From Aurantiochytrium sp. KH105 (taxonomy: Eukaryota > Sar > Bigyra > Thraustochytrida > Thraustochytriidae), in the NCBI GenBank assembly GCA_003116975.1, contig BGKB01000063.1, positions 1-64,000 on the forward strand: a DNA stretch of 64,000 nt, in the 5' to 3' direction. The notes beneath the pieces are model-generated. The model saw nothing but the letters and a program-made list of their open reading frames with translations, was not told where the DNA came from and ran no database searches. This document shows positions 29,615-38,481 of the stretch, in pieces. Within the stretch, counting starts at the first letter, position 1, and each line of letters starts with the position of its first letter. A program made the position numbers and the translations under genes.

Positions 29615-30940
29615 CTAATCACGCTTCGACGATTCCTCTTTGCGTTGTACAAGGTCGAGAAGGGACGCTTTCGAGGTGGTCTGCGAGAAGACCAATGTGA
29701 CAGCGGCGAGAATCGCAGCAGCATGCGCAATCCCTGAAAACCCTCGCTGTTCGTAGAGAAAGCCACCAATGAGCGGGGATACGATGCCAACAAAGGAACG
29801 AAGCCCGTGCGACATTGCAATGGCAGACCCAGCGCTACCCTGGTCGACAGCGAGGGACATGAGCGAGGAGCTCAGCGTGTAAAGAAGCGTGCTAGAAACT
29901 GTCATTGGCACTGTGAGCACAAGAAGAGATTCATAGGTGCTGATGGCCGGAACAAAGGCATAACAAGCCATTTGAATCGCAGCCGCAGCAGCGACAGCAT
30001 GGGCCTCGCCCAGATATCGTGTTGCAGGAGCAATGACGAGCACGTTGGTACCCAGGCCCACAAAAGCTGCAAAGGAAATGTAGCGTCCCATGGACGAAGG
30101 CTGAAGCCCAAAGACCTCTTCGCCCGCGAGAGGAAGCATCGAGCGAAAGCTGCCAATGCCTACTGAGATGGGGAAGAGGAGCAAGAGTAAATTGCGAATC
30201 CGGGGAACCATTGCCAAGCGCAGAAACTCTTTGACCTGGTCAATTGCGGCCGAAGGTCCCACATTCTTGGAAGAATCTTTCTCGGGTGATGATCCACTTC
30301 GTTTATAGGCGGGCATGAATACTAGCGTAATCGCAATACTTATAGCCGTGAGCGCAGCGGCCACAAGTGCAGCACTCTGAAATCCCAGATTGGTCCCAAT
30401 CTCACCTCCAAGATATGAGCCAATTACCATGCCAGCAGCGTAGGAAAGACTGAGTCTACCCATTGCAGCCGAGCGGTTTTGCTCAAAGGTGAGTTGGGAA
30501 ATTGCGGCTTGCGAACACAACATACAATGCTGCAAGAATGCAGGCACGCGACTCAGAGCTAGCATTGCGTACGACGTGGCCGTGCCCATGAGAAGGTACA
30601 TTACGAGGCTGCCGAGATGGCTCGCGATAATGGTGGCGCGCGCCCCACGTTCGTCAGTAAGTCTACCCATCATTGGCCCTCCTAACAAGGAAAGCACCGA
30701 GAGAACGCTCTCCAAGGTGCCAAAGTCAACAGCGTCACCTCCCAGCTCTTTGCTAAGATAAGAAAGGACTGGGCGCTGGATCCAGAACGCCAGCGAGTAG
30801 ACAAAGATGCTTTGATGGACAAGCAAGAGCCCCAATGAGCTCTTGCTCTCTCCGCCTGCCAGGAACCTGCTCAACGAGCCCCAAAGCCCCTCCGTCTCGG
30901 AGCTTGAGCTCGTTGACGAGCTTGGCGTGGACTTCTCCAT
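29615..30940 (-). CDS. MFS carrier, SLC22A18-like
   Basis: 441-residue major facilitator with about twelve hydrophobic segments, ATG start followed by a Ser-rich cytosolic tail. The A-motif-like loop after helix 2 reads GRLTDERGAR. The helix 4-5 region (LSRVPAFLQH, then AAMGRLSLSYAAGMVIGSYLGG) closely resembles animal SLC22A18 (also called ORCTL2/TETRAN), a member related to bacterial multidrug and tetracycline exporters. A charged Ser/Lys loop separates the two six-helix halves (around residue 215-235). Transport of organic cations or drugs is suggested by the family; substrate is unknown. It lies divergent to the Cys-module membrane protein, with 715 bases between their starts. Confidence 0.85.
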   Translation of the reverse strand: MEKSTPSSSTSSSSETEGLWGSLSRFLAGGESKSSLGLLLVHQSIFVYSLAFWIQRPVLSYLSKELGGDAVDFGTLESVLSVLSLLGGPMMGRLTDERGARATIIASHLGSLVMYLLMGTATSYAMLALSRVPAFLQHCMLCSQAAISQLTFEQNRSAAMGRLSLSYAAGMVIGSYLGGEIGTNLGFQSAALVAAALTAISIAITLVFMPAYKRSGSSPEKDSSKNVGPSAAIDQVKEFLRLAMVPRIRNLLLLLFPISVGIGSFRSMLPLAGEEVFGLQPSSMGRYISFAAFVGLGTNVLVIAPATRYLGEAHAVAAAAAIQMACYAFVPAISTYESLLVLTVPMTVSSTLLYTLSSSLMSLAVDQGSAGSAIAMSHGLRSFVGIVSPLIGGFLYEQRGFSGIAHAAAILAAVTLVFSQTTSKASLLDLVQRKEESSKRD

Positions 30941-31655
30941 CGTGAGTACTTTGCGCGAACGGAGAGCCTGAGCTCGAAGTGAGCGGCGAGACAGAAGACG
31001 CGCGTGTTTGTTGGATGGTTGGAGAGAAGGTGACGCGCGCGCTGCCTGTCTACCGACTTGGCGTTTGGCCGACGCTCAGCTGCCCCGCTACACGAGGGGC
31101 CCTTCAAAGCTTGGGCTCCTTCGAGTTTTCTTTCCCTTGGGGAGAGGCACTTATTTTTCAAAAAAAATATGAACGGCAAAACTTTCGGCGCATAATTGCG
31201 CCGGGTTCCGCGTACAACGGCTATATTGCTTGATTGCGTACAGCACTGCGCGCGTGCACTGGCTTTAGGATTTCTGTGCGCGTGCATCGTATACGTCGTA
31301 GGTTGAGCTCCTGAGATGAGAAGAGGTCGTTTGTTGCTTATTGGAGCGTCTGACCGCTCCACGTCCGAGTTGCTTTTTGTATGAAAGAACGACGTTGAGA
31401 GACAAACGAAGCATCGCGGAAGCATAGCAGAAACGGGGTGTGGCCGCTTGGCCCTGCACGAAAACGTACGAGACTGCACACGAGCACGAGAGCGCGAGAA
31501 CACGCGAGCACGCGAGCAAGCAACATATTCTTCTGGTGGTGGCGGGGAATACGTGACAAACAAGCGAATCGAGGCGTGCGAGAGCAGGCCGGAGTTCCTT
31601 CTCTATATTTGTTATTGGGTGACAGCTCTTGACTTTTTCTCCCGGAGCAGCAAGA
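30941..31655. other. Divergent promoter region, MFS / Cys-module protein
   Basis: 715 bases between two divergent ATGs; no gene. A GAGCACGAGAGCGCGAGAAC-type purine/C mixture occurs at about 31480-31530. Likely two promoters or one bidirectional promoter. Confidence 0.5.
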
Positions 31656-32237
31656 ATGTGGAACTCCGAGGCGGACAAGTACTGGAAAGAAAAGGAGAAG
31701 ACGAAGCGGCGCGCTGCGCTGCAGCGCAAGCTTATCATCGCTGCAAGCGTCCTGGCGATTATCGTTGTCACATATATTGGATATTCCGTACGGGCATGGA
31801 TGCTTGCTCCAGTTCCAGAAATGAAGAACACGACGGTTCCCAAGGAGATCGTCATTCCTAACGAGGTGTTGCAGACCTGCCGAAGCGAATGCAGAGCCAA
31901 TATGATCGACTTTTGCAACTCGGAATGCAGATTCGCGCATCAGGAGATGCCGCGGCCAACGATCTTCCGCGCATGCCAGTCTCCCTGCATTAAGGTAGCG
32001 CAGGCCACCTGCGACTATGCAACCAGTGAAAAGGCTCTTTTGCGTCGACAGTGCCGCAACTCGGGCGAGACGGTGGCTTTTCAGGAATGCCGTGCCTACG
32101 AGAACCACCTTCCGCGACCACGAATCCAGCAAGTTTGCAAGGTGGGTTCCAAGTCTTCCGTCACGTATACCTGCACGGAGGCAGCAAAGTGCATCAATCG
32201 GCAAATGGACACCTTGAAGGTGGCTCATGAACTCTAG
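31656..32237 (+). CDS. Single-pass membrane protein, duplicated 54-residue Cys module
   Basis: 193-residue protein from the ATG at 31656. I do not recognise the family. Residues 1-25 are Lys/Arg-rich, 26-45 form one membrane helix, and the rest is an ectodomain with twelve cysteines, so a type II orientation (tail outside or in the lumen) is inferred. The ectodomain repeats with a period of exactly 54 residues: C79/C133, C91/C145, C107/C161 and C119/C173. Each unit carries ECR, six residues, then M or L with PRP (97-101 and 151-155). Cys75, 87, 111 and 179 have no partner in the other copy, and C75-x3-C79 and C87-x3-C91 form twin Cx3C pairs in unit 1. Disulfide bonding in the secretory pathway is expected. 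Coiled-coil Cx9C mitochondrial proteins are an alternative, but spacing does not fit. Confidence 0.8.
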   Translation: MWNSEADKYWKEKEKTKRRAALQRKLIIAASVLAIIVVTYIGYSVRAWMLAPVPEMKNTTVPKEIVIPNEVLQTCRSECRANMIDFCNSECRFAHQEMPRPTIFRACQSPCIKVAQATCDYATSEKALLRRQCRNSGETVAFQECRAYENHLPRPRIQQVCKVGSKSSVTYTCTEAAKCINRQMDTLKVAHEL

Positions 32238-33514
32238 CGAGCGAGCACCTCTGGGCGTTGTTGGTCGTTGGTCCATTCTCGCAGCAGGAGCAAGACACAG
32301 GGACTCTTTGGTTGGTAGCAAATTCAAAAGGCGGAAGTGAACACAACAAACTATCATTTATCATTGAAACGCTGTATGTAAATGTCATTCTGTGATGGAA
32401 AAATTCGATAGACAAAGCAAATCGTTAGACCTCCGAAATGAGAAGAACAGTCCCCTCTCTTTTCTCTGTCTCTCTCTAGGTTGCCCTCTCCCCTTTAGGT
32501 CAGATAGGAAGGTAGTATGCTCAGTCCATCGTAGTCAAAATTTCATCCACACGGGCCGTTCGGACAAGGCTGAAACTTATATTTATAATGAATCATCACC
32601 GCACACGACCTTTTTAACCCCCTCCCCCTTCCCAATCTCAATGCACTATAGCTTCTACTCCTCTCTCGCGACATGTTGGTTGCGAGTAGTGGTGCATGTG
32701 GCGCTGGACCTCGGTAGGATCAACTGGAAAATAAAGATTTAAAGTATCGATCAGCACGCCGTCACCTCGAAAGATGGCCGTCGCGAGTCTGCCAGAAAAT
32801 CTCTGTCGTCACAGGCCATTAAGCGGAGCCACTCACTACTCGCGCCACGACACATCCACATCCACGTTTCATCCTTTGAGACAGCGATACAAACACGGCA
32901 CGGCACAGCACGGTACGCACGTCACCACTACGCAACGCCATGCAACGCGCGCGCGCTCTTTATCCTCTCCTCTTCCACCTCGGTCCATACCACTCCTGTG
33001 GCTCACCGACAAGACGAGACAAACATACCTACGAACGAGTTGCCATTGATTGGGGTTGCCGGTTTGCTGCGATGATTTGCTTTGCCGATCCTCTCGAGCG
33101 CCTCCAAGCCATCAATCCGGCACCCGCTTTGAGATACAGCAAAGAACTGGCAAGAACAGACCGCCAGGGTTCACCGTCGAAAAGGGTTGTGGCGATAGAG
33201 ACGCAAAAAAAACGCAAAGAAAAAAAGCTCGAGAAGCAACGAGGAGGAAAAGAAAGAATCGCGCGCCAGGAGCCCGACGCGCTGCTTGGGGACACCGCAC
33301 CTGTGCAGGGCGCCTTCCTTCGCGTTTGCGCCGCCGAAAAAAAGGATTTCGGTCTCCCCGCGATTGGGACTTTGGCTCGGAGCCCGGCCAAGAGCGCAAG
33401 TTGCATGCGCCTTGCGCCAAAACAGAAAGATTGAACTTGCAAGCCCAGCGACGGCGTCGCAGGCCCTATAGGAACAAGGACCAAAGGAAACGTCGAGGGG
33501 GAGCGTCTTCTACA
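32238..33514. other. 1.28 kb intergenic before VPS9 gene
   Basis: No gene supported. A long frame runs into the VPS9 gene from 33050, but it contains no ATG and translates into Arg/Lys-rich sequence. A weak CACGG repeat lies at about 32897-32922. This probably holds the 3' UTR of the Cys-module gene, the VPS9 promoter and a long leader; a first exon cannot be excluded. Confidence 0.5.
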
Positions 33515-35299
33515 ATGGCGGAGTTCTATCTTAGCGCAAAAAGTGGTACATCTTCATGGCGGCAAGCTGGAGAACCAAAAGTGAAAACTGATACCGGAGA
33601 GCTTGGCCACGAGCACCGCGGTCATGACGTCGTGAACGGCAACAACAATGTCAAAGATCATGATGCTTTCAATGAACATGGAGAAGTAGTAGAAGAAGGA
33701 GGAGCAGCAACAGCAGCAGCAGCATCAGCAGCAGCAGCAGCAGCAGAAGAAGAAGAAGAAGAAGAAGAAGAAGAAGAAGACGATGACGAAGGTTTTTGGG
33801 AAAACGCACTTTTTACCGCGTTGCGAGAGCGTGTTACTGACTTTGAGCGCCAAGCGAGTGACCTCGGTTGGTATATTTTAGTTCCAACCCGTGCGTCCCT
33901 TGAGGCGGCAGGATTGGTGCACAGGGTCGGGACAAGTGTTCTTCGCAAGCACGTTGTACATGCATCACCTTATCTGCGCGGAGAGTTTGTCAACTTTTCG
34001 GGAGATCGGTTGCTCGTGCAGCACGGACTCGTCGTTGTCGTTCGAGATCGACATGAGAGAGCCACCGCAAACGATAGATACAAGATTGTCAGCGAGGAGA
34101 CTTGCTTTGGGAAAGGCGGTTCATACAAGGTGCTCATGATTGATCGGCCCATTCTCGGGGATACACAGCACATCGATTCGTATCTCCCGCCAGACGCTGC
34201 GCCAGTTTTCGCAGAGGATGGAACGGCTGTCTTTGATGAGGCGCGTCCCGTCGATGAATGGATGTTCGTTTTGAATCGAGATCGCAACAATAGTGCAGTG
34301 CTCCGCCAATTGGAGCGTTTCACTGAGGACTTTCGCCGCAGCTACGTGCTCGTGACCAATCGCGTTGGCATTGCGGATTTTGTTCGAAAGATGAATGTGA
34401 GCATCGAAAGCGCCGTAGACGGACTCGTGGTGGACAATCGCCCGCGCTTTGGTCAAGCGGCATCCAATAGGCGTTTCCGCGCAATGCTGCGCCGCGTTGT
34501 TGAGGCCTTTGCCTTTCTTGGGGTGCATGATATGGTATTCGGCGCGCTCGTCCAGTATTATCGTGAGCAAGAGATTCTTGTTCTAGCGCAGCTTGGTGTG
34601 CATAAGGATGCGATGAACTCTTCGGCAGAACGAAATAGCACACAATTCTTCGAGGATCTCAATCAGCAACGATGTCCGCTGGCCAAGCTTGAGTTTCTAC
34701 GTGATTATCTGCGCGTCTCTTCGCTGCACGGAGATTTCACACTCAGTGCGGACAACATCCTTAGCACACTCGTGGATCGTCTTGCAAATCTTCCCGTGCA
34801 TGCTGCGTCGCGCGCACACATCTTGGCGAATCTTCATTACATGCAAAGTTTTCATACATCGCCCATGCCAAACGATCTGCGTTACCTTCTCTACCAATTT
34901 CGGGCTGCAATTTGCTTTCTTTCGGGCAAAGAGGATGTCGAAGACATTGGTTCATCGCCGCAGATTCTGACGCACCCTCCATCGCGCAAGCAAACGCCAG
35001 ATCGCGTCCTTGCGCCAGCAAAACCTCGGCCCGCAGGCCAACTTGGCGTCTCGAGCGTTCTCGGCACAAATGGCAAGGTCGACAACGGTGACGAGGACAA
35101 TGAGCGGGGAGAAGACGAAAGTGACGATGATAGTGAAGACGACAGCGAAGACGATAGTGAGGATGACAGTGGCGGCGACGACGATGATAGTACTTACGGC
35201 GGTGGTGGTGAGAGAACCAAACGGTCGGCAGCAAAACTCGGAGGCTTTCTGACTGCCTTGATGAATAGCGACGCTGATGTTGTCTCCTCATCACGATAA
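33515..35299 (+). CDS. VPS9-domain protein (putative Rab5-family GEF)
   Basis: 594-residue protein from the ATG at 33515. Residues 1-100 are low-complexity, with an Ala run followed by a Glu/Asp run (about 65-92). Residues 108-225 look folded and resemble the N-terminal region of ANKRD27/VARP-type proteins. Residues about 330-472 resemble a VPS9 domain. The best part is LSADNILSTLVDRLANLP (about 410-428), corresponding to the SADDLLPVL motif with the catalytic Asp, followed by ANLHYMQSF and a final helix AAICFLSG. VPS9 proteins activate Rab5/Rab21/Rab22 GTPases on early endosomes. No ankyrin repeats follow; instead there is a Pro-rich then acidic Ser/Asp tail. The match is from memory of motifs and needs a profile search. 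Confidence 0.65.
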   Translation: MAEFYLSAKSGTSSWRQAGEPKVKTDTGELGHEHRGHDVVNGNNNVKDHDAFNEHGEVVEEGGAATAAAASAAAAAAEEEEEEEEEEEDDDEGFWENALFTALRERVTDFERQASDLGWYILVPTRASLEAAGLVHRVGTSVLRKHVVHASPYLRGEFVNFSGDRLLVQHGLVVVVRDRHERATANDRYKIVSEETCFGKGGSYKVLMIDRPILGDTQHIDSYLPPDAAPVFAEDGTAVFDEARPVDEWMFVLNRDRNNSAVLRQLERFTEDFRRSYVLVTNRVGIADFVRKMNVSIESAVDGLVVDNRPRFGQAASNRRFRAMLRRVVEAFAFLGVHDMVFGALVQYYREQEILVLAQLGVHKDAMNSSAERNSTQFFEDLNQQRCPLAKLEFLRDYLRVSSLHGDFTLSADNILSTLVDRLANLPVHAASRAHILANLHYMQSFHTSPMPNDLRYLLYQFRAAICFLSGKEDVEDIGSSPQILTHPPSRKQTPDRVLAPAKPRPAGQLGVSSVLGTNGKVDNGDEDNERGEDESDDDSEDDSEDDSEDDSGGDDDDSTYGGGGERTKRSAAKLGGFLTALMNSDADVVSSSR

Positions 35300-35821
35300 G
35301 ATCGGGTGGGGGGAGGAAGACATGTATCTTNAGAAAGACATGTATCTTTGACTAATTCTCTTTACCTTTTCATTTGAAAGGCTCGGAAAGGCTGAACCTT
35401 TGCGAAGGCTTGCGTACTTTTCCGTGCTCTGACATTCTTCTCTGACCAAAAAAAGCAACGAAAGCATTTTCTATTTGTCACGTTCACCCGGAGACGCTGG
35501 CCATCGAGATGACCCAGCCGACTAGCCCAACCCGAACTCGACGCACCATCTTTTTCCCTCCCTGCCCAAAATGTTCTCCCTCGTTTTGTTCTCGTCGACA
35601 ACGGAGTGAGGTGAGCTGGCGACGAAACGAAGCCCTGCGCGCAGAGCAACTACGCCCGGCGAGGCGGGGTGCGCAGAAGCGAGGGGCCGCGAGCCTGGCC
35701 GCGCGACGCGCGTGCGCAGGTGCGTGCACGTGGTCCTCCGTGTCCTCCTTGCTCGCGCCCGCTCGCCGCGCGTAGCAAGTGCACGAGGCGAAGAAGAGGG
35801 GCGAGAACATCGTCGCCAGCC
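35300..35821. other. Intergenic with ambiguous base
   Basis: 522 bases, no gene. Includes the N at 35331 flanked by a 14-bp repeat (see separate entry), then GC-rich sequence leading to the MED12-like start. Confidence 0.5.
35317..35348. other. Probable assembly join (N with flanking 14-bp repeat)
   Basis: Position 35331 is N. The 14 bases AAGACATGTATCTT end just before it (35317-35330) and recur just after it (35335-35348). Such an arrangement suggests two contig ends that overlap but were not merged. Confidence 0.75.
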
Positions 35822-37984
35822 ATGGCGTCAAGCGCAGGCAGCCTTGGGCTGAGCGGCGGCAAGGCTGGCGCGGCGGGCGTCTCGCCTGTTGCAGCAGACA
35901 CCCTTCCGCAGGAGGCGCTCGAACGCATCTTCAAGTTCACAAGGTTTCCGCGCGACAAGGAGGCGATCTTGAAGCCGTCATTGGGTCTCCCGGTAAGTTG
36001 GAGGAGCGACAAAAACGTATGGTGACGTGCTCGATGAAGGCGGATTGTCTAACCGGCTGTGCTTTGGCAAATCTGATGACTCTCTCCTCAGGCATTTGAT
36101 CCAGCACCGCTTGATGAGAACGAAGCCTTTCCGGAAACTCTCAACACGGTGGACCCGGCTGGCTTTGTTGAGCCAGCTCCCCGACTGAGCAATAACAGCG
36201 AGTATGGGTCGTTCCTCGTTAGCACGCTCAAGCACAATGCCAACATCGTGCAAGGCATGGCTGAACGCGTCGATGCCATGTTTGATGAGTGGGAGGAGGA
36301 GCGTTCCAAGGAAGTTGTGTACAGGATGGACGGCTTGAAAAAGTTTTTTCGATCTGTCGTGGTGACGGATAACGAACAGGAGCTTGAGCGCTTTCTGGAT
36401 CGAGTAATTTCGGACGAAGAAAGCTTTGCGCACTTGGTCGAGAGCGCCATCAAAATTCCGGTGCGCACGGTCCAACCGCGTCATCAGCGAGCGGCGGCGG
36501 ATCCCTTGACGCGCGATTTGTGTGGGCGAACATTGTCCCCGCTACATGCTGGTTGGTGGGTCCGACTGACACAGTTGAAGTCGCGGGAGCAGTCGGGTGC
36601 TTCAGCATACACGCAAGCAGCATGGAGCCCGTCTCTGCGCGATGCTGATTCGAGCAAACAAGCGTGGACCGGCGTGCTCTCGGGGCTCATTTTCCAAACA
36701 GTGTCAGAGATTGCCGAGCCACGAGGACAGCGTCCGAAGATGCGCATTGGACTGAATCGAAATACCCCAGACCCAGACCGTCGCAAAACCTCGGTAGCGA
36801 GCATTTCTGCGCGGCAACTAACCTCGAGGAACAAGCTCAATGAGAGCAAGCTTGAACAATTTGAGTATCTTTGGGAGCTCGCCCGCTCTCACTTTGAGGC
36901 TGGGCTCATCATTCAGGATCGCTTTCTAAGGAATATGGTGGAGTCAGTCATGGGGCGCATGCACATGGAAGCTACTACAGGTCCAACAAAGTGGAAAGGA
37001 CCGCTTCCTCTGTTCGTGTGTTACCTTTTCGTCTCCAAGTTGGCTCGCCTGGCGCCTTTTATGAATGAGTCTGTCTTGCGCCAGTTTTGGTTGCATTGCA
37101 CGTACAACCTTCGGGCATTATACTGGGCCAAGGGCGGGGCGAGGTCTGGGTCCAATGGGGACGCTCCATCACCAGAGGGGGAGCTCGCGATTGAACACGA
37201 CGTGGCATTTGATGCCTATGCCGATATTTTGCAAGGCGCCATTCGATTTGTAGCCGTGGCAACGCCCCCGAAAATATTTCGCTCGTGGGAGCGTGATCTC
37301 CAAGTGCCAGGATCACTGAGCCGATCCCCGAGCTCTGCGGGCGGACGATCTGCGTCTGGTTTGTCATCAGACCGGCGATCCGGTGGTCAAGGGCAAAAAA
37401 ATCAAAGTCAGGAAGTGGCGCCCACGTGGTGGGCTGAGGCCCCGACCCCTGTAGGTGCAGGTGCTAGTTCGTCAGGTATTTCAGGTAGCAGCGGCGCGCC
37501 AGGTGATAGTTCGGCAGCGGGCGGGTCTGGCGGAGGAGGCAGTGCTACATCGCCGATGAATTCGGTTCCTGGAGGCGGGCCTTTCGGGGCTCAACAGGGA
37601 AATGAAGACGGCGTCTTTCCTTTGTGCACGACGGCTGGCGCAATGTCGGCTGAACAAGCGCGTCTTCCACCGACTGCGCCTGCGGGAATTGCTACCGCAG
37701 CCAGTGTGCGTTCCCTGCAGCCAGGGAGCGTAACGTTAAATTTTGCAGCGCGGGCAAGGGGCCGAAAGCGTCGTCGTCAAGAAATGCATCCAAATTTGGA
37801 TCCATGGCTCAAGTTTGAGCTCATTCCGAACACACCAAGTCTGCACTATTTGCTTCGGGGTGCACGAAAGGTGAGGCGACCCCAACTTCACCCGACTCAA
37901 TTCGGAATCATGCGCTCAAGTTCTTTGCAGTCAACAACGTCATCATCAAGCACCATGCACCATGTACGAGCAGTAAATATGTAA
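35822..37984 (+). CDS. MED12-like protein, two exons
   Basis: Spliced protein of 687 residues: exon 1 35822-35992 (57 codons), exon 2 36092-37984. Exon 1 cannot read on because the frame meets a stop inside the intron, and exon 2 has no sensible ATG of its own. Joined, the N-terminus has a basic/Pro segment, then ED-rich and GFVEP sequence, like the start of Mediator subunit MED12. Further on, SPLHAGWWVRLTQL (about 206), FEYLWELARSHFEAGLIIQDRF (about 310-335) and PLPLFVCYLFVSKLARLAPF followed by a Cys-containing helix resemble the helical N-terminal part of MED12, which binds and activates CDK8-cyclin C. The second half is Gly/Ser-rich. At 687 residues it is much shorter than animal or fungal MED12. 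Assignment rests on motif spacing and is tentative. Confidence 0.6.
35993..36091 (+). other. Spliceosomal intron, 99 bases
   Basis: Donor GTAAGT at 35993, acceptor CTCTCCTCAG ending at 36091, candidate branch site TCTAAC at 36048-36053. Phase 0, with in-frame stop inside. It is the only intron in the window I could place with confidence. Confidence 0.85.
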
Positions 37985-38481
37985 TCAATGACGATAGATT
38001 TGGATCGATCTCTTGCGAGCGATAAAATTGAGAAAAAAATCATAGGTTCGTAAGTTTATGTTGTGATGCACTATTCAAAAACCCAGAACGAAGAAGCTGA
38101 GAGCCTATTAGGTTCGTGAATTTTGGTAGATTCGTGTGCTCTCTGGGATAGCGAGACACCAAGATCAAACCAAAGACAAAGCAAAGACCAACCAAGAACA
38201 AACCAAGGACAGCGAGTTCGTACTTCACCTCTTGCGACTCATTTCATCGCTAGGATTGAAGTTATTTTCGGAAAAAGTAGCCAGCTTCAATGTCGCGCTC
38301 TTGATCTCAAGGCCACTCTCTCCCACAACGTTACCTATTCCTTGCATTGTCAATCTTTTTTTACTAAAATTAAACACAAAGGATTTGTGCCTAGTTTAAG
38401 ACTTTGTGCAAAAAGTTGTCTTCTTTCTGGAAAGGAGAAAAAACATTCTTGATGATTGTAGACAAACGGATATGTTGGAAA
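37985..38481. other. Convergent intergenic, AT-richer
   Basis: 497 bases between the MED12-like and PLC stops. AGGTTCGT followed by AAG or GAA occurs twice (38044 and 38110), and a CAAAGAC/CCAAG-rich stretch lies at 38160-38212. No gene seen. Confidence 0.5.

Noticed and set aside
33050-33514. 155-codon extension of the VPS9 protein
   Set aside because: No ATG, Arg/Lys-rich composition typical of untranslated GC-rich DNA.
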